The position numbers were made by a program, and so were the translations under genes. Positions 8,479-17,516 of a stretch of DNA of 64,000 nucleotides are shown here, one piece after another (within the stretch, counting starts at the first letter, position 1; each line of letters starts with the position of its first letter). The DNA is taken from NCBI RefSeq assembly GCF_001305595.1, contig NZ_CP012401.1, positions 930,001 through 994,000 of the forward strand. The letters run 5' to 3'. The notes below the pieces were generated by a model. It was given only the letters and a program-made list of their open reading frames with translations, was not told the origin of the DNA and made no database searches. This DNA comes from Azospirillum thiophilum. Lineage in GTDB: Bacteria > Pseudomonadota > Alphaproteobacteria > Azospirillales > Azospirillaceae.

Positions 8479-10350
8479 TCACGCCATGGCGTTGAAATCG
8501 TCCAGCAGGGTGGCGATGCGCCCGCTGTCGCTCTGGTCCATGATGACATGGGCGCGGCGGCTGGCTTCCATCAGGTCCATGGAGCGGATGCGCTTCTTGA
8601 CCGCCGGAACCGCCAGCGGGGCCATCGACAGTTCGCGCACGCCCAGGCCCAGCAGCAGCGCGGTGTAGCGCGGATCGCCGGCGATCTCGCCGCAGACCGA
8701 CACGGTGATGCGGGCACGCAGCGCCGCCTCGATGGTGAACTGGATCAGGCGCAGCACCGCCGGGTGCAGCGGATCGTAGAGGGTGGCAACCTGTTCGTCG
8801 GCACGGTCGATCGCCAGCGTGTATTGGGTCAGGTCGTTGGTGCCGATGGCGAAGAAGTCGGCGGCATAGGCCAGCGCGTCGGCCGACAAGGCCGCTCCCG
8901 GCACCTCCACCATCACCCCGACCGGCGGCAGCGGGTCGGCGATGGCGACGCCGCGGCGGCGCAGCCGGCGAGCGGCCTGCCCCATCATCTCGCGCACCTT
9001 CTGCACCTCGGCGACCGACGCGATCATCGGCAGCAGGATGCGCAGCGGCCCGTGGGCACCGGCGCGCAGCATGGCGGCGAGCTGGGTTTCCAGCAGCTTC
9101 GGTTCGCGCAGCCCCAGCCGGATGGCCCGCAGGCCGAGCGCCGGATTGGCGGGCTCGCCATAGCGACCGGCCATCCAGCCGGCCAGCTTCTCGCCGCCCA
9201 GATCCATCGTCCGGGCGGTGACAGTGCGGCCTCCCATCCCTTCGATCATGGTGCGCAGCACGTTGTACTGCTCATCCTCGTCGGGAAGATGGTCGCGGTT
9301 CATGAACAGGAACTCGGTCCGCAGCAGGCCGATGCCCTGGGCGCCATGCTCCAGCGCGTGGTCCAGGTCGCGGGGCAGCTCCAGGTTCGCCATCAGCGTC
9401 ACGGCGGTGCCGTCGCGGGTGACGGCGGGCAGCTTGCGCAAGCTCTTCAATCCCTGGCGCTCGCGCTCGCGCGCGGCGCGGCGCTCGCTGTAATCGGCCA
9501 GGACATCGGCCGGCGGATCGATCAGCACGCGGCCCTGCAGCCCGTCGACGATCACCGTCACGCCGTTGCGCACGCCGGCCAGCAGGCCGGGCGCGCCCAG
9601 CACCGCCGGAAGCCCGAGCGAGCGGGCGAGGATGGCCGTGTGGCCCTCCGCCCCGCCCAGCACGGCGGCGAAGCCGACGACGACGGTCGGGTCGAGCAGC
9701 GCGGTGTCGGCGGGGGTAAGCTCCTCCGCCAGGATGATGCTGCCGGGGGGCAGGGTGCTGAAGGCCCGGTATTCCTGCTTCATCAGGTTGCGGGTCAGCC
9801 GCCGCCCGACCTCGCGGATGTCGTCGATGCGGCCGGCCAGATAGGCGTCGTCCATGGCGGCGAAGGTCGCGGCGATGGCGGCGATCTCCGCCTGGATGGC
9901 CGCCTCGGCGTTGATGCGCTCCTTCTTGATGCGGTGCTCGACCCCTCGGGTCAGCCGCGAGTTGGTGACCATCGACAGGTGGGCGTCCAGCAGGAAGCCG
10001 ATTTCCTCCGACGCCGAGTCGGGCAGGACCAGCGCCTTGCTCTTCAGCTTCTTGATCTGGCGCCGCGCCTTGGTGGCCGCCTCGTTGAAGCGGGTGACCT
10101 CGGCCTCGATCGCATCGGGTTCGACGCTGTATTCCGGGATGGCGACCGCGCCGCTTTCCACCACATGGGCGGGGCCTATGGCGATGCCGGGCGACACGCC
10201 CAGCCCGCGCAGCGCGCGCGCAACGCCGCCGCCGCCGCCGCCGAAGCCTTCGCCGGACGGGGAGGGCGCGTGTCCGCCGCTAGGGCCGCCGCGGTCGGGA
10301 CCGGCAACGGGGCCGTTGGCCGGGCCGGCCGGGGGCAGGTCACTCTTCAT
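8479..10350 (-). CDS. ptsI: PTS enzyme I (PEP-protein phosphotransferase)
   Basis: Transfers phosphate from PEP to HPr, the first step of the phosphotransferase cascade. The phosphorylated histidine lies at about residue 237 in GGAEGHTAILARSLG, and the PEP-binding C-terminal barrel shows CGEIAGDP and GTNDLTQYTLA. The first 43 residues are Gly/Pro-rich and unlike the family. There is no N-terminal GAF domain, so this is closer to classical PtsI than to the nitrogen-type PtsP. The gene overlaps ptsH by about 11 bases and is last in the minus-strand PTS set. No sugar-specific permease is encoded nearby, which points to a regulatory PTS. Confidence 0.94.
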   Translation of the reverse strand: MKSDLPPAGPANGPVAGPDRGGPSGGHAPSPSGEGFGGGGGGVARALRGLGVSPGIAIGPAHVVESGAVAIPEYSVEPDAIEAEVTRFNEAATKARRQIKKLKSKALVLPDSASEEIGFLLDAHLSMVTNSRLTRGVEHRIKKERINAEAAIQAEIAAIAATFAAMDDAYLAGRIDDIREVGRRLTRNLMKQEYRAFSTLPPGSIILAEELTPADTALLDPTVVVGFAAVLGGAEGHTAILARSLGLPAVLGAPGLLAGVRNGVTVIVDGLQGRVLIDPPADVLADYSERRAARERERQGLKSLRKLPAVTRDGTAVTLMANLELPRDLDHALEHGAQGIGLLRTEFLFMNRDHLPDEDEQYNVLRTMIEGMGGRTVTARTMDLGGEKLAGWMAGRYGEPANPALGLRAIRLGLREPKLLETQLAAMLRAGAHGPLRILLPMIASVAEVQKVREMMGQAARRLRRRGVAIADPLPPVGVMVEVPGAALSADALAYAADFFAIGTNDLTQYTLAIDRADEQVATLYDPLHPAVLRLIQFTIEAALRARITVSVCGEIAGDPRYTALLLGLGVRELSMAPLAVPAVKKRIRSMDLMEASRRAHVIMDQSDSGRIATLLDDFNAMA

Positions 10351-10642
10351 CGAACTTGCGGTTGATCAGGTCAAGGAGGGCAGCCATCGCCGCGTCGGCC
10401 TGGACGCCCATGGCGCGCAGTTCCACCGTGGTGCCGGGGCCGGCGGCCAGCATCATCAGCCCCATGATCGACTCGCCCGACACGACCGACTCGCCGCGGC
10501 GCACCGAGATCTCGGCGTCGAATGTGGCGACCAGCTTGACGAACTTGGCCGAGGCGCGCGCGTGCAGGCCGCGCTGGTTGGTGATGGTGGCGGTGCGGCG
10601 GAGTTCGCCGTCGGCGGGCGCCGTGTCGTCCGGGTGGCTCAT
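10340..10642 (-). CDS. ptsH: Phosphocarrier protein HPr
   Basis: A 100-residue HPr. The enzyme I target His27 is in NQRGLHARASAKF, and the HprK target serine is in SGESIMGLMML (about Ser58). The first 13 residues are an extra tail. It lies between the EIIA gene and enzyme I, overlapping the latter. HprK is encoded four genes upstream in the same direction, so HPr is probably controlled by both His and Ser phosphorylation. The start ATG at 10642 is the only sensible one before the conserved core. Confidence 0.96.
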   Translation of the reverse strand: MSHPDDTAPADGELRRTATITNQRGLHARASAKFVKLVATFDAEISVRRGESVVSGESIMGLMMLAAGPGTTVELRAMGVQADAAMAALLDLINRKFDEE

Positions 10643-10653
10643 TGCAGGCGGCT

Positions 10654-11052
10654 TCAGTCCGACAAGAGGGTGGAGGCGACGTTGATGTATTTCTGGCCGG
10701 CGTCGCGGGCGGCGATCACCGACTTGTCGAGCGGTTCGGTCTTCCGCACGCTGGCCAGCTTGATCAGCATCGGCAGGTTGACGCCGGCGATCACCTCGAC
10801 CTTCGCCTTGTCCATGATGGAGATGGCGAGGTTGGACGGCGTGCCGCCGAACATGTCGGTCAGCACCACCACGCCAGAGCCGTCGTCGACCTCCGCCACC
10901 GAGTTCAGGATGTCCTGGCGGCGCTGTTCCATGTCGTCCTCCGGACCGATGCATACGGCACGCACCTGCTGCTGTTCGCCCACCACATGGAACAATGCGG
11001 CGATGAATTCCTCGGCCAGCCGTCCGTGGGTGACAAGAACCATACCGATCAT
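10654..11052 (-). CDS. ManX-type PTS EIIA regulatory protein
   Basis: A single-domain EIIA of the mannose family, 132 residues. The expected phospho-histidine is His9 (MIGMVLVTHG), and the FGGTPSNLA motif is clear. Because no EIIB, EIIC or EIID genes are present, the protein probably works as a regulator that receives phosphate from HPr rather than in sugar uptake. It sits between rapZ and ptsH on the same strand, with a 12-base gap to ptsH. The same arrangement (hprK, EIIA, HPr) occurs in other alphaproteobacteria beside chvI-chvG. Confidence 0.93.
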   Translation of the reverse strand: MIGMVLVTHGRLAEEFIAALFHVVGEQQQVRAVCIGPEDDMEQRRQDILNSVAEVDDGSGVVVLTDMFGGTPSNLAISIMDKAKVEVIAGVNLPMLIKLASVRKTEPLDKSVIAARDAGQKYINVASTLLSD

Positions 11053-11162
11053 GGGACATCCTTCAAGGTTGGGTCCTCCCCGGAGACCTGCGCCGTGCGG
11101 CTGCTACCCGCATCGCTTCTGGATCGTTGGTTGGACGTATGGTCGTCAAGGCGCAATTTGCA

Positions 11163-12131
11163 TCATCCAAGGTTGCCGCCCGCCGTGCCTGCCGGCCCCG
11201 CACCGGTCCGCAGGCCCTGCCGGTCGAGCTCTCGGTGGCTCAGATTGACCCGCAGCCCCTGCTCCTTCAGCCAGCCGGCCAGCCGTTCGGCGACGAAGAC
11301 CGAGCGGTGCTTGCCGCCAGTACAGCCGATCGCAATGGTCAGGTAGCTCTTGCCTTCCTGGTTGTAGCGCGGCAGCAGCGGACGCAGCAACTCCGTCAGG
11401 TTGCGGAAGAAGGCGGGAAAATCCGGATCGCTCTCCACCCGTGCGGCGACGGCCGGATTGAGGCCGGTCAGCGGCCGCAGCTCCGGGTCGTAGTGGGGGT
11501 TGACCAGGAACCGCACGTCGAAGACCAGGTCGGCCTCGCGCGGGAGGCCCTGGCGGAAGGAGAAGGAGGTCACGAACACCTGCAATGCGGCATGGGCGTC
11601 ACGCTTGAAATGCCCGGACAGGATGCGCCGCAAATCATGAATGGACAGTTGCGTCGTGTCGATGGTGACGTCGGATTCTTCCCGCAACGGGAACAGCAGG
11701 GCGCGCTCGCGCTGGATGCCGTCGGGAACGGTGCGGTCCTCCGCCAGCGGGTGGCGGCGGCGCGTCTCGGTAAAGCGGCGCTGCAGCACCTCGTCGCCGC
11801 AATCCAGGAAGACCAGGCTGACCTCCAGGTCGTCGCGGCGGCGCAGTTCCTCCAGTTCATCCAGGAAATTCTGGGCGGAGAAGTCACGGGTGCGGCTGTC
11901 GATCACCAGGGCCAGCGGCCGGCGCCTGGGGTCGGCCTGCCGGATGAGGGCCCGGACCAGCGACAGGCGCAGATTGTCCACCGCCTCGTAACCGAGGTCC
12001 TCCAGCGCCTTCAGCGCCACCGACATGCCGGCGCCCGACAGGCCGGTGACCAGCACGACGCGCCCGCGGGCGGTGACCGCGGCATCGCCAGCATCGGCAG
12101 CAGCGGAATCGGACGCCGCGTCAGGGGTCAT
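11163..12131 (-). CDS. rapZ: RapZ/YvcJ-family nucleotide-binding protein
   Basis: Member of the RapZ (RNase adapter) family, which in enterobacteria guides RNase E to sRNAs and is often linked to PTS genes. The core is recognisable: ALKALEDLGYEAVDN, the C-terminal GCTGGKHRSVFVAERLA signature and VNLSHRELD. The P-loop reads GLSGAGMS (residues 30-37), with Met where Lys is expected, so classical nucleotide hydrolysis is doubtful. It overlaps hprK by four bases. Role in this organism is inferred from family and position only. Confidence 0.93.
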   Translation of the reverse strand: MTPDAASDSAAADAGDAAVTARGRVVLVTGLSGAGMSVALKALEDLGYEAVDNLRLSLVRALIRQADPRRRPLALVIDSRTRDFSAQNFLDELEELRRRDDLEVSLVFLDCGDEVLQRRFTETRRRHPLAEDRTVPDGIQRERALLFPLREESDVTIDTTQLSIHDLRRILSGHFKRDAHAALQVFVTSFSFRQGLPREADLVFDVRFLVNPHYDPELRPLTGLNPAVAARVESDPDFPAFFRNLTELLRPLLPRYNQEGKSYLTIAIGCTGGKHRSVFVAERLAGWLKEQGLRVNLSHRELDRQGLRTGAGPAGTAGGNLG

Positions 12132-12586
12132 GACAGGGCCGGCTGGCTGGCGGGAACCCTGTTCAGCCGCCCGTCGCGCAGACAGGCAACCGCCAGACGG
12201 ATCTTCGCGGGGGTGGAAGCGTCGAAGGCGTGCAGGCCCAGGCGCGGCATGGCGATACCCAGCAGCGTGTCGACCTCCGCCTCCGGCAGGCGGTCGACCG
12301 CATCGCGGGGCACGAGATCGACGACCAGCCCGACTTCGGCCGATGCGGCGGACGGAACCGGCAGGATGCCGACGCCGCGCACCTCCAGCAGCCCGGCGAG
12401 GGCCGGCGGGGCGGAAGCGGTCAAGCGGCCGGAATCGCCGGACAGCATGACCCGGTCATCCGCGACCAGCCGGGCGCCACCGTCGATCAGTCGCAAGGCC
12501 AAATCGGATTTTCCTCGTCCGGACTCCCCGCGCAGCAGCACGCCGATATCGGAGAGCAAGACGCAGGTGCCGTGAATCGTCACCAT
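12128..12586 (-). CDS. hprK: Short-form HPr kinase/phosphorylase
   Basis: Alphaproteobacterial HprK lacking the N-terminal domain of Firmicute HprK; here about 152 residues. It phosphorylates HPr on serine and thereby modulates the regulatory PTS. The Walker A motif GESGRGKS is at residues 20-27, followed by DLALRLIDGGARLVADD. I chose the ATG at 12586 because family members begin close to the IHGTCV segment. An ATG at 12682, with a better purine-rich ribosome site, would add 32 non-conserved residues and cannot be excluded. The gene overlaps rapZ and lies downstream of the coiled-coil gene and chvG. Confidence 0.93.
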   Translation of the reverse strand: MVTIHGTCVLLSDIGVLLRGESGRGKSDLALRLIDGGARLVADDRVMLSGDSGRLTASAPPALAGLLEVRGVGILPVPSAASAEVGLVVDLVPRDAVDRLPEAEVDTLLGIAMPRLGLHAFDASTPAKIRLAVACLRDGRLNRVPASQPALS

Positions 12587-12814
12587 AGTCTGGCGAAGGT
12601 GAGACGTGCCGCCGGTTCTGTCAATGGAAACGGAACGGTCATCCGGCGGGTCAGGCGGGGAAACCTGACCGGGATCCCCCATCCGCTTCCGACCGTTCTT
12701 TCGGCATCGGCGGAGGCTTCGCCGACACGTCCATGGAACGCAGGCATAGAATGCACACATCGAGCACACCGGTCGGGCACGCGGATCGCCAGCTTACCCG
12801 GCCAAGACCGATAC

Positions 12815-13288
12815 TCAGGCGCTGGCCGTCCCGCGGGCCGTGCGGCGGATGGCCTCCAGCTCCTCGGCCAGCGCGTCGCGGCGGCGGATCATCTCGTCCA
12901 GATCGTCCAATTCCGTCGCCTCCTGGCAGGCATCGCGGAAGTCCTTTTCCCGCTTCAGCCGAACCAGCAGGACCTTGTAGTTGTCCGCGATGCTGGCGAG
13001 GTGGCGCTGCGCGCCCTGGAGCGCTTCCGCCAGTTGGGTCCGCTCCTGTGCGGATTCCCGCATCAGGCGCGCCAGTTCCCCCTGTTGCCGCCCGGCATCG
13101 CGGATCAGCCGGGCCAGCCGGTAGCGGCGCAGGTCGACGACCTCGGCGTTTCCGGACACCTTGTCTCCGGATGCCTTGTCCGGGAAGGAGCGCAAGGGAT
13201 CGCGGCCGGTGGGGAGCAAACCGGATATGGATGGAACGGATGTGGGAAAAACGGCCTCAGGCGACTCGGGCGGAACTGGATCAGGCAT
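12815..13288 (-). CDS. Predicted coiled-coil protein of unknown function
   Basis: I do not recognise this protein. From the ATG at 13288 it has 157 residues: a Pro/Ser-rich N-terminus, then from about residue 48 a long charged helical stretch (LRRYRLARLIRDAG, LARLMRESAQERTQLAEAL) predicted to form a coiled coil. An upstream ATG at 13417 would add 43 unconvincing residues. It sits between chvG and hprK on the same strand, a place normally empty in other alphaproteobacteria, so it could be tied to one of those systems. There are no cysteines arranged for metal binding and no membrane segment. Confidence 0.62.
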   Translation of the reverse strand: MPDPVPPESPEAVFPTSVPSISGLLPTGRDPLRSFPDKASGDKVSGNAEVVDLRRYRLARLIRDAGRQQGELARLMRESAQERTQLAEALQGAQRHLASIADNYKVLLVRLKREKDFRDACQEATELDDLDEMIRRRDALAEELEAIRRTARGTASA

Positions 13289-13484
13289 GGCAACCCCACA
13301 TCTTTTGAGTCCTGGGGATGGACACCCGTCGGTCACCGTATGGAGCGAGGATTGAACAACCGGACCGCCATGGCCCGGTCGCCGCATCAGCCGGCAAGCG
13401 AGAACGACCTTGGGCATGATCGGTGGATATAGCCGGCTTGTCCACTGCCCAGTTGCAATGTTGTCCGTCTTTCCGCGATGCGGA

Positions 13485-15224
13485 TTACAGCAATGGCAGG
13501 CTCACCACGAAGTCGGCACCGTCGATCCGCCCCTCCTGCGCATGACGATTTCGCACATAGATCGAACCATTGTGGGCACTGATTATTTGTTTCGCTATCG
13601 AGAGCCCGAGACCGGAGTGGGTTCCGAACTTTTCGCCTGCCGGGCGCTCGGTATAGAAGCGGTCGAAGATCGCTTCTTCCTTACCCGCCGGGATACCGGG
13701 CCCCTGGTCCGACACCACGACCGTGACGGTCCGGCCATGGCGCCTTGCGCTCAGCCGCACGGTGCCTTCGGGCGGCGAGAAGGACAGGGCGTTGTCGATC
13801 AGGTTCTGGAACACCTGGGTCAGCCGTCCTTCCAGCCCCGGCACCACCAGCTTTTCGCCCGCCGGCACCTCCACCACCACGCGCGGCGCCGGCGGCGGGC
13901 CAAGCCGATGTCCACCGGCCCCGCCGTCCGCCGCGTCATCGACGGTTTCCGCCATCGTCTGGCGCATCTCGGCCAGCATGGTCAGCAGCAAGCCGATGTC
14001 CACCGGTTCCGGCTCGGCGCGCGACAGCTCGGCATCGAGGCGCGACGCATTGGAAATGTCGCTGATCAGCCGGTCCAGCCGCTGCACGTCGTCGGCGATG
14101 ATCGCCATCAGCCGGTCGCGGTGACGCGGGTCGCTGACGCGGCCGGCGGTCTCGACCGCGCTGCGCAGCGACGTCAGCGGGTTCTTGATCTCGTGGGCGA
14201 CATCGGCGGCGAAGCGTTCGATGGCGTCCATCCGCGTCCACAGCGCGTCGGTCATCTCGCGCAGCACGCCGGACAGCTCGCCGATCTCGTCGCCGCGGCG
14301 GGTCAGGTCGGGGATGCCGGCATGGCGGCCGTGGCTGGTGCGCAGCCGGTCGGCGGCCTGGGCCAGCCTGCGGATCGGCCGGGCGATGGTGCCGGCCAGA
14401 TAGAAGGACAGCGCGATCGTCACCAGCAGCGCCACCCCGAACACCCGCAGGATGTCGAAGCGGACGGAGCGGATGGCGCGGTCGATCTCGCCGCCGCCGC
14501 GGGTCAGCAGCACCGCGCCCAACACCTCGCGGTAGCGCTGCACCGGCACCGCCACCGTCAGCAGCAGTTCGGGCCCGACCCCGTCGCCGGCACCTTCGCG
14601 CTCCACCTGCCAGACGGTGGCTGCGGCCTCGCCACCCAACGCCCGCTCCACGTCCGGGTTGGCTTGCCCGGGCGCTTCCCGGTAGGCGGGCAGCCCTTCG
14701 CGGCTCGGCACCACGTCGATCAAGCGGGTGTAGAGGTCGTTGATCGCGCGCGACACCGGGTCGCCCGCCGGGGGGGCCGGCAGCTCGCGGATCTCGATGC
14801 GCCCCTGCGATCCGACCAGCACGCGGCTATCGGACAGCATGTGCCCCTCGATGTCGTACAGCCGGGTCCGGGTCGCCGTCGCCTCGGCCAGCCGGCGGAT
14901 CATCGGCCGGGCCAGCTCGGGCGCCAGCTCGAACCGTTCGCCGCTCTCGTCGCCGGTGGGGGACGGGGCGGTCAGGATGCGGTTCACCGCCCCCTCGCCG
15001 AGCGCGGAGGCGAAGATGCGCGCCTCGGTCGCCAGCGCCTCGGTCTCGGCCTGGATCAGCCGGTCCTGGTAGCGGCCGAGATAGAGCAGGCCTGCCAGCA
15101 GCACCAGCAGCGCCAGGACGTTGACCGCCAGGATGCGCAGCGTCAGCGGCGACACGCCGCGCCGCCACCGGCCGCCGCCGGCCGCCGGCACCGCGCTACT
15201 CCTTGTACCGGTAGCCGACGCCAT
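13485..15224 (-). CDS. chvG: Sensor histidine kinase ChvG (ExoS-like)
   Basis: Membrane sensor of the ChvG/ChvI two-component system, which in rhizobia and Agrobacterium responds to acidity or envelope stress. About 579 residues: a transmembrane segment near residue 30 ([19 protein letters not shown]), a large periplasmic sensor region, a second membrane segment ([18 protein letters not shown]), a HAMP domain, the phospho-acceptor helix ([14 protein letters not shown]) and a GHKL ATPase with DQGPGIP and [12 protein letters not shown]. The ATG at 15224 lies inside the 3' end of chvI (29-base overlap), consistent with coupled translation. Neighbouring PTS genes suggest a joint regulatory locus. 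Confidence 0.95.
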   Translation of the reverse strand: MASATGTRSSAVPAAGGGRWRRGVSPLTLRILAVNVLALLVLLAGLLYLGRYQDRLIQAETEALATEARIFASALGEGAVNRILTAPSPTGDESGERFELAPELARPMIRRLAEATATRTRLYDIEGHMLSDSRVLVGSQGRIEIRELPAPPAGDPVSRAINDLYTRLIDVVPSREGLPAYREAPGQANPDVERALGGEAAATVWQVEREGAGDGVGPELLLTVAVPVQRYREVLGAVLLTRGGGEIDRAIRSVRFDILRVFGVALLVTIALSFYLAGTIARPIRRLAQAADRLRTSHGRHAGIPDLTRRGDEIGELSGVLREMTDALWTRMDAIERFAADVAHEIKNPLTSLRSAVETAGRVSDPRHRDRLMAIIADDVQRLDRLISDISNASRLDAELSRAEPEPVDIGLLLTMLAEMRQTMAETVDDAADGGAGGHRLGPPPAPRVVVEVPAGEKLVVPGLEGRLTQVFQNLIDNALSFSPPEGTVRLSARRHGRTVTVVVSDQGPGIPAGKEEAIFDRFYTERPAGEKFGTHSGLGLSIAKQIISAHNGSIYVRNRHAQEGRIDGADFVVSLPLL

Positions 15225-15891
15225 AGAGCGTTTCGATCTGGGCGAAGTCGGGGTCGACGGCCTTGAACTTCTTGCGCAGCCGCTTGATGTGGCTGTCGAT
15301 GGTGCGGTCGTCGACATAGACATGCTCGCCATAGGCCGCGTCCATCAGCTGGTCGCGGTTCTTCACATGCCCCGGCCGCTGGGCCAGCGCCCGGACCAGC
15401 AGGAATTCGGTCACCGTCAGGTCGATCGGCTGGCCGTTCCAGCTGCAGGCATGGCGGGCGCCGTCCAGCAGCAGGGGACCCCGGGTGACGATCTGGCCTG
15501 GATCGGCGTCGGCGGTCTCGCCACGCAGCGCCTCGCGCCGCAGCAGCGCCCGGATGCGCTCGATCAGCAGGCGCTGCGAGAAGGGCTTCTTGATGTAGTC
15601 GTCCGCGCCCATGCGCAGGCCCATCAGCTCGTCCAGCTCGTCGTCCTTGCTGGTCAGGAAGATGACGGGCATTTGGCTGGTCTGACGCAGACGTTGCAGC
15701 AACTCCATCCCGTCCATACGCGGCATCTTGATGTCGAGCACGGCGAGGTCGGGGGGGCGTTGCGTCAGGCCGCGCAGCGCCTCGGCGCCGTCGGTATAGG
15801 TGCGCACGTCGAATCCTTCGGCTTCCAGGGCGATGGAGACCGAGGCCAGGATGTTGCGGTCGTCATCCACCAGGGCGACGGTGTGGGCCAT
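15196..15891 (-). CDS. chvI: Response regulator ChvI
   Basis: OmpR-family response regulator partnered with ChvG. The receiver domain has the acidic pair in LVDDDRN, the phospho-aspartate in [13 protein letters not shown] (about residue 52) and the Lys of DYIKKPF. The winged-helix output domain ends in [15 protein letters not shown] and [11 protein letters not shown] chose the ATG at 15891, preceded by an AGGAAC ribosome site, over an upstream start. The gene is divergent from the HugZ-like gene and, further on, the PEP carboxykinase. In rhizobia the pck gene is likewise next to chvI. Confidence 0.96.
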   Translation of the reverse strand: MAHTVALVDDDRNILASVSIALEAEGFDVRTYTDGAEALRGLTQRPPDLAVLDIKMPRMDGMELLQRLRQTSQMPVIFLTSKDDELDELMGLRMGADDYIKKPFSQRLLIERIRALLRREALRGETADADPGQIVTRGPLLLDGARHACSWNGQPIDLTVTEFLLVRALAQRPGHVKNRDQLMDAAYGEHVYVDDRTIDSHIKRLRKKFKAVDPDFAQIETLYGVGYRYKE

Positions 15892-16114
15892 GGTCGTAAT
15901 GGGTTCCTGATGGGGCGGGAAGGGAGGGTTGCGGGAGGAGCCAGTAATGTTAGCGGAAACATCAGGCATAGGACGAGTGGTCTTTCCAATACTTATGCCA
16001 GAGTCCGGCCTGCAGCGGCAGTTTTCTCTTTTCCCGCAGCATTTGCATGGTCCAATATGGCGTCAATGCGGCACCGGACAACGGCGCTGCTCGGGAGAAC
16101 GCACTCGTTTCGGC

Positions 16115-17017
16115 ATGAGTTTTTCGAACGCCCTTCCTGCCTCATCTCCGTCCGGCACTGCTTCCGACGGGAGAGAGGGCGCGACGTCGTTGCCTGCCGG
16201 CCCGTCACCGGCCGAGCGCGCCCGGCGCCTGATGCGCGCCTGCGACCGCGCCGCGCTGGCGACCGCGCAGCGGACGGCGGACGGCCCGGCCGATGTGGAC
16301 AGCCCGGCCGATGCCGCCGGCTGGCCCTACCCCTCGCTGGTCCTGGTGGCTCTCGACCAGGACGGCAGCCCGCTGCTTCTGCTGTCGACGCTTGCCGACC
16401 ATACGCGCAACCTGTTGGCCGATGACCGGGTCGGCCTGCTGTTCGACGGCACCGCCGGGCTGGAGCGGCCGCTGACCGGCGCCCGCCTGTCGGTGCTGGG
16501 CCGGGCCACCCGGTCGGACGATCCGGCACACCGCGCCCGCTACCTGCGACGCCATCCCGATGCCGCCCTCTATGCCGGCTTCGCCGACTTCGCGATCTAC
16601 CGCGTCTCGGTGGAACGCGCCCATCTGGTCGCCGGCTTCGGCCGCATCCACTGGCTGTCCGCTGCCGAGCTGGATTTCCCCGGCGCCGCTCCCGCCCTGG
16701 CGGCGGCGGAGGCCGATCTGATCGGCCGCCTGAATGCCGAGGGGTACGGCTCCCGGCTGGCCCCCTCCGCAAACGGAGCGGCGGACGGCTGGAGCGTGAC
16801 CGGCGTGGATCCGGAGGGATGCGACCTGCGACGCGGGGGGTACGTCGCCCGCGTCGATTTTGAGCAGAGAATCCAGGACCCCGAATCGGCTAAACTGGCG
16901 CTGCACTTGCTGGCCGGGCCGCAGGACGGATCGGGACCAACCGGAGACGCAACATCCGGGATCGCAACAGCCGGGGAGACGGAGGGCCCTGACGGCCCCC
17001 GCCACCAAGGCCGGTGA
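16115..17017 (+). CDS. HugZ-like pyridoxamine-phosphate-oxidase-fold protein
   Basis: A 300-residue protein with a split-barrel flavin/heme-binding fold (YPSLVLVALDQDGSPLLLLSTLADHT is the signature region), followed by a C-terminal DUF2470-like domain. Relatives include the heme oxygenase HugZ and uncharacterised FMN-binding proteins. Which cofactor is used cannot be told from sequence by eye. The N-terminal 30 residues are low complexity, and the ATG at 16115 lacks a close ribosome site, so the start is uncertain. The C-terminal 35 residues are Gly/Asp/Thr-rich. It lies between chvI (divergent) and the PEP carboxykinase. Confidence 0.8.
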   Translation: MSFSNALPASSPSGTASDGREGATSLPAGPSPAERARRLMRACDRAALATAQRTADGPADVDSPADAAGWPYPSLVLVALDQDGSPLLLLSTLADHTRNLLADDRVGLLFDGTAGLERPLTGARLSVLGRATRSDDPAHRARYLRRHPDAALYAGFADFAIYRVSVERAHLVAGFGRIHWLSAAELDFPGAAPALAAAEADLIGRLNAEGYGSRLAPSANGAADGWSVTGVDPEGCDLRRGGYVARVDFEQRIQDPESAKLALHLLAGPQDGSGPTGDATSGIATAGETEGPDGPRHQGR

Positions 17018-17516
17018 CCGGGGCCGGTGACCGACAAGAAACGGCAAGCGACAAAAAACGCCGACCGACAAGAAACGACAGAACGGCCGACGAAAAAAGA
17101 ACCGAAGACCGAGAGAGACGAGCAGCCAACCGTCAGCCCGAACGACCAGCCGAGAGGTCGCTTCGACATCTCACGGACGCCGCACCAAAAACAAGAAAGC
17201 GGCGTGCGACCAGCGCAACCAGGAGAACACTTCAGTGGACCATAACGGATCGACCCGTTTCCCGTCCGGGCCATCGGCCCCCAGACCTGTCGCTTCAGGA
17301 CCGCCTTTCGCACCGTATCGTCACCGCGCCCTTCCGGTGCCGCGGGCCGCGGCGGGCTGCCGGCCCGGCCGCCCGTTCGGACCGGCGCCGCGCTGACGCG
17401 GCGACTGCTTTCCATCTGACACGACTACGGACGAAAGAACGGCCGGATCGGCTGCGGGAGCCCGCAGAGGGCGCGCCCGGCGCGGCGATACCGGCCCAGC
17501 CTTCGAGAGGGACGAC
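17018..17516 (+). promoter_or_regulatory. Long leader of the PEP carboxykinase gene with A-rich repeats
   Basis: A 499-base stretch without a convincing gene. Its first part carries a near-identical 12-base unit three times at 17-base intervals: CGACAAGAAACG at 17032 and 17066, and CGACAAAAAACG at 17049. A looser copy (CGACGAAAAAAG) begins at 17088. The A-rich purine strand is unlike the surrounding GC-rich sequence. The rest is GC-rich and unremarkable. The region probably contains the pck promoter, and the repeats could bind a regulator such as ChvI; this is inference. A reading frame spanning it encodes only Arg-rich low-complexity sequence. Confidence 0.5.
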
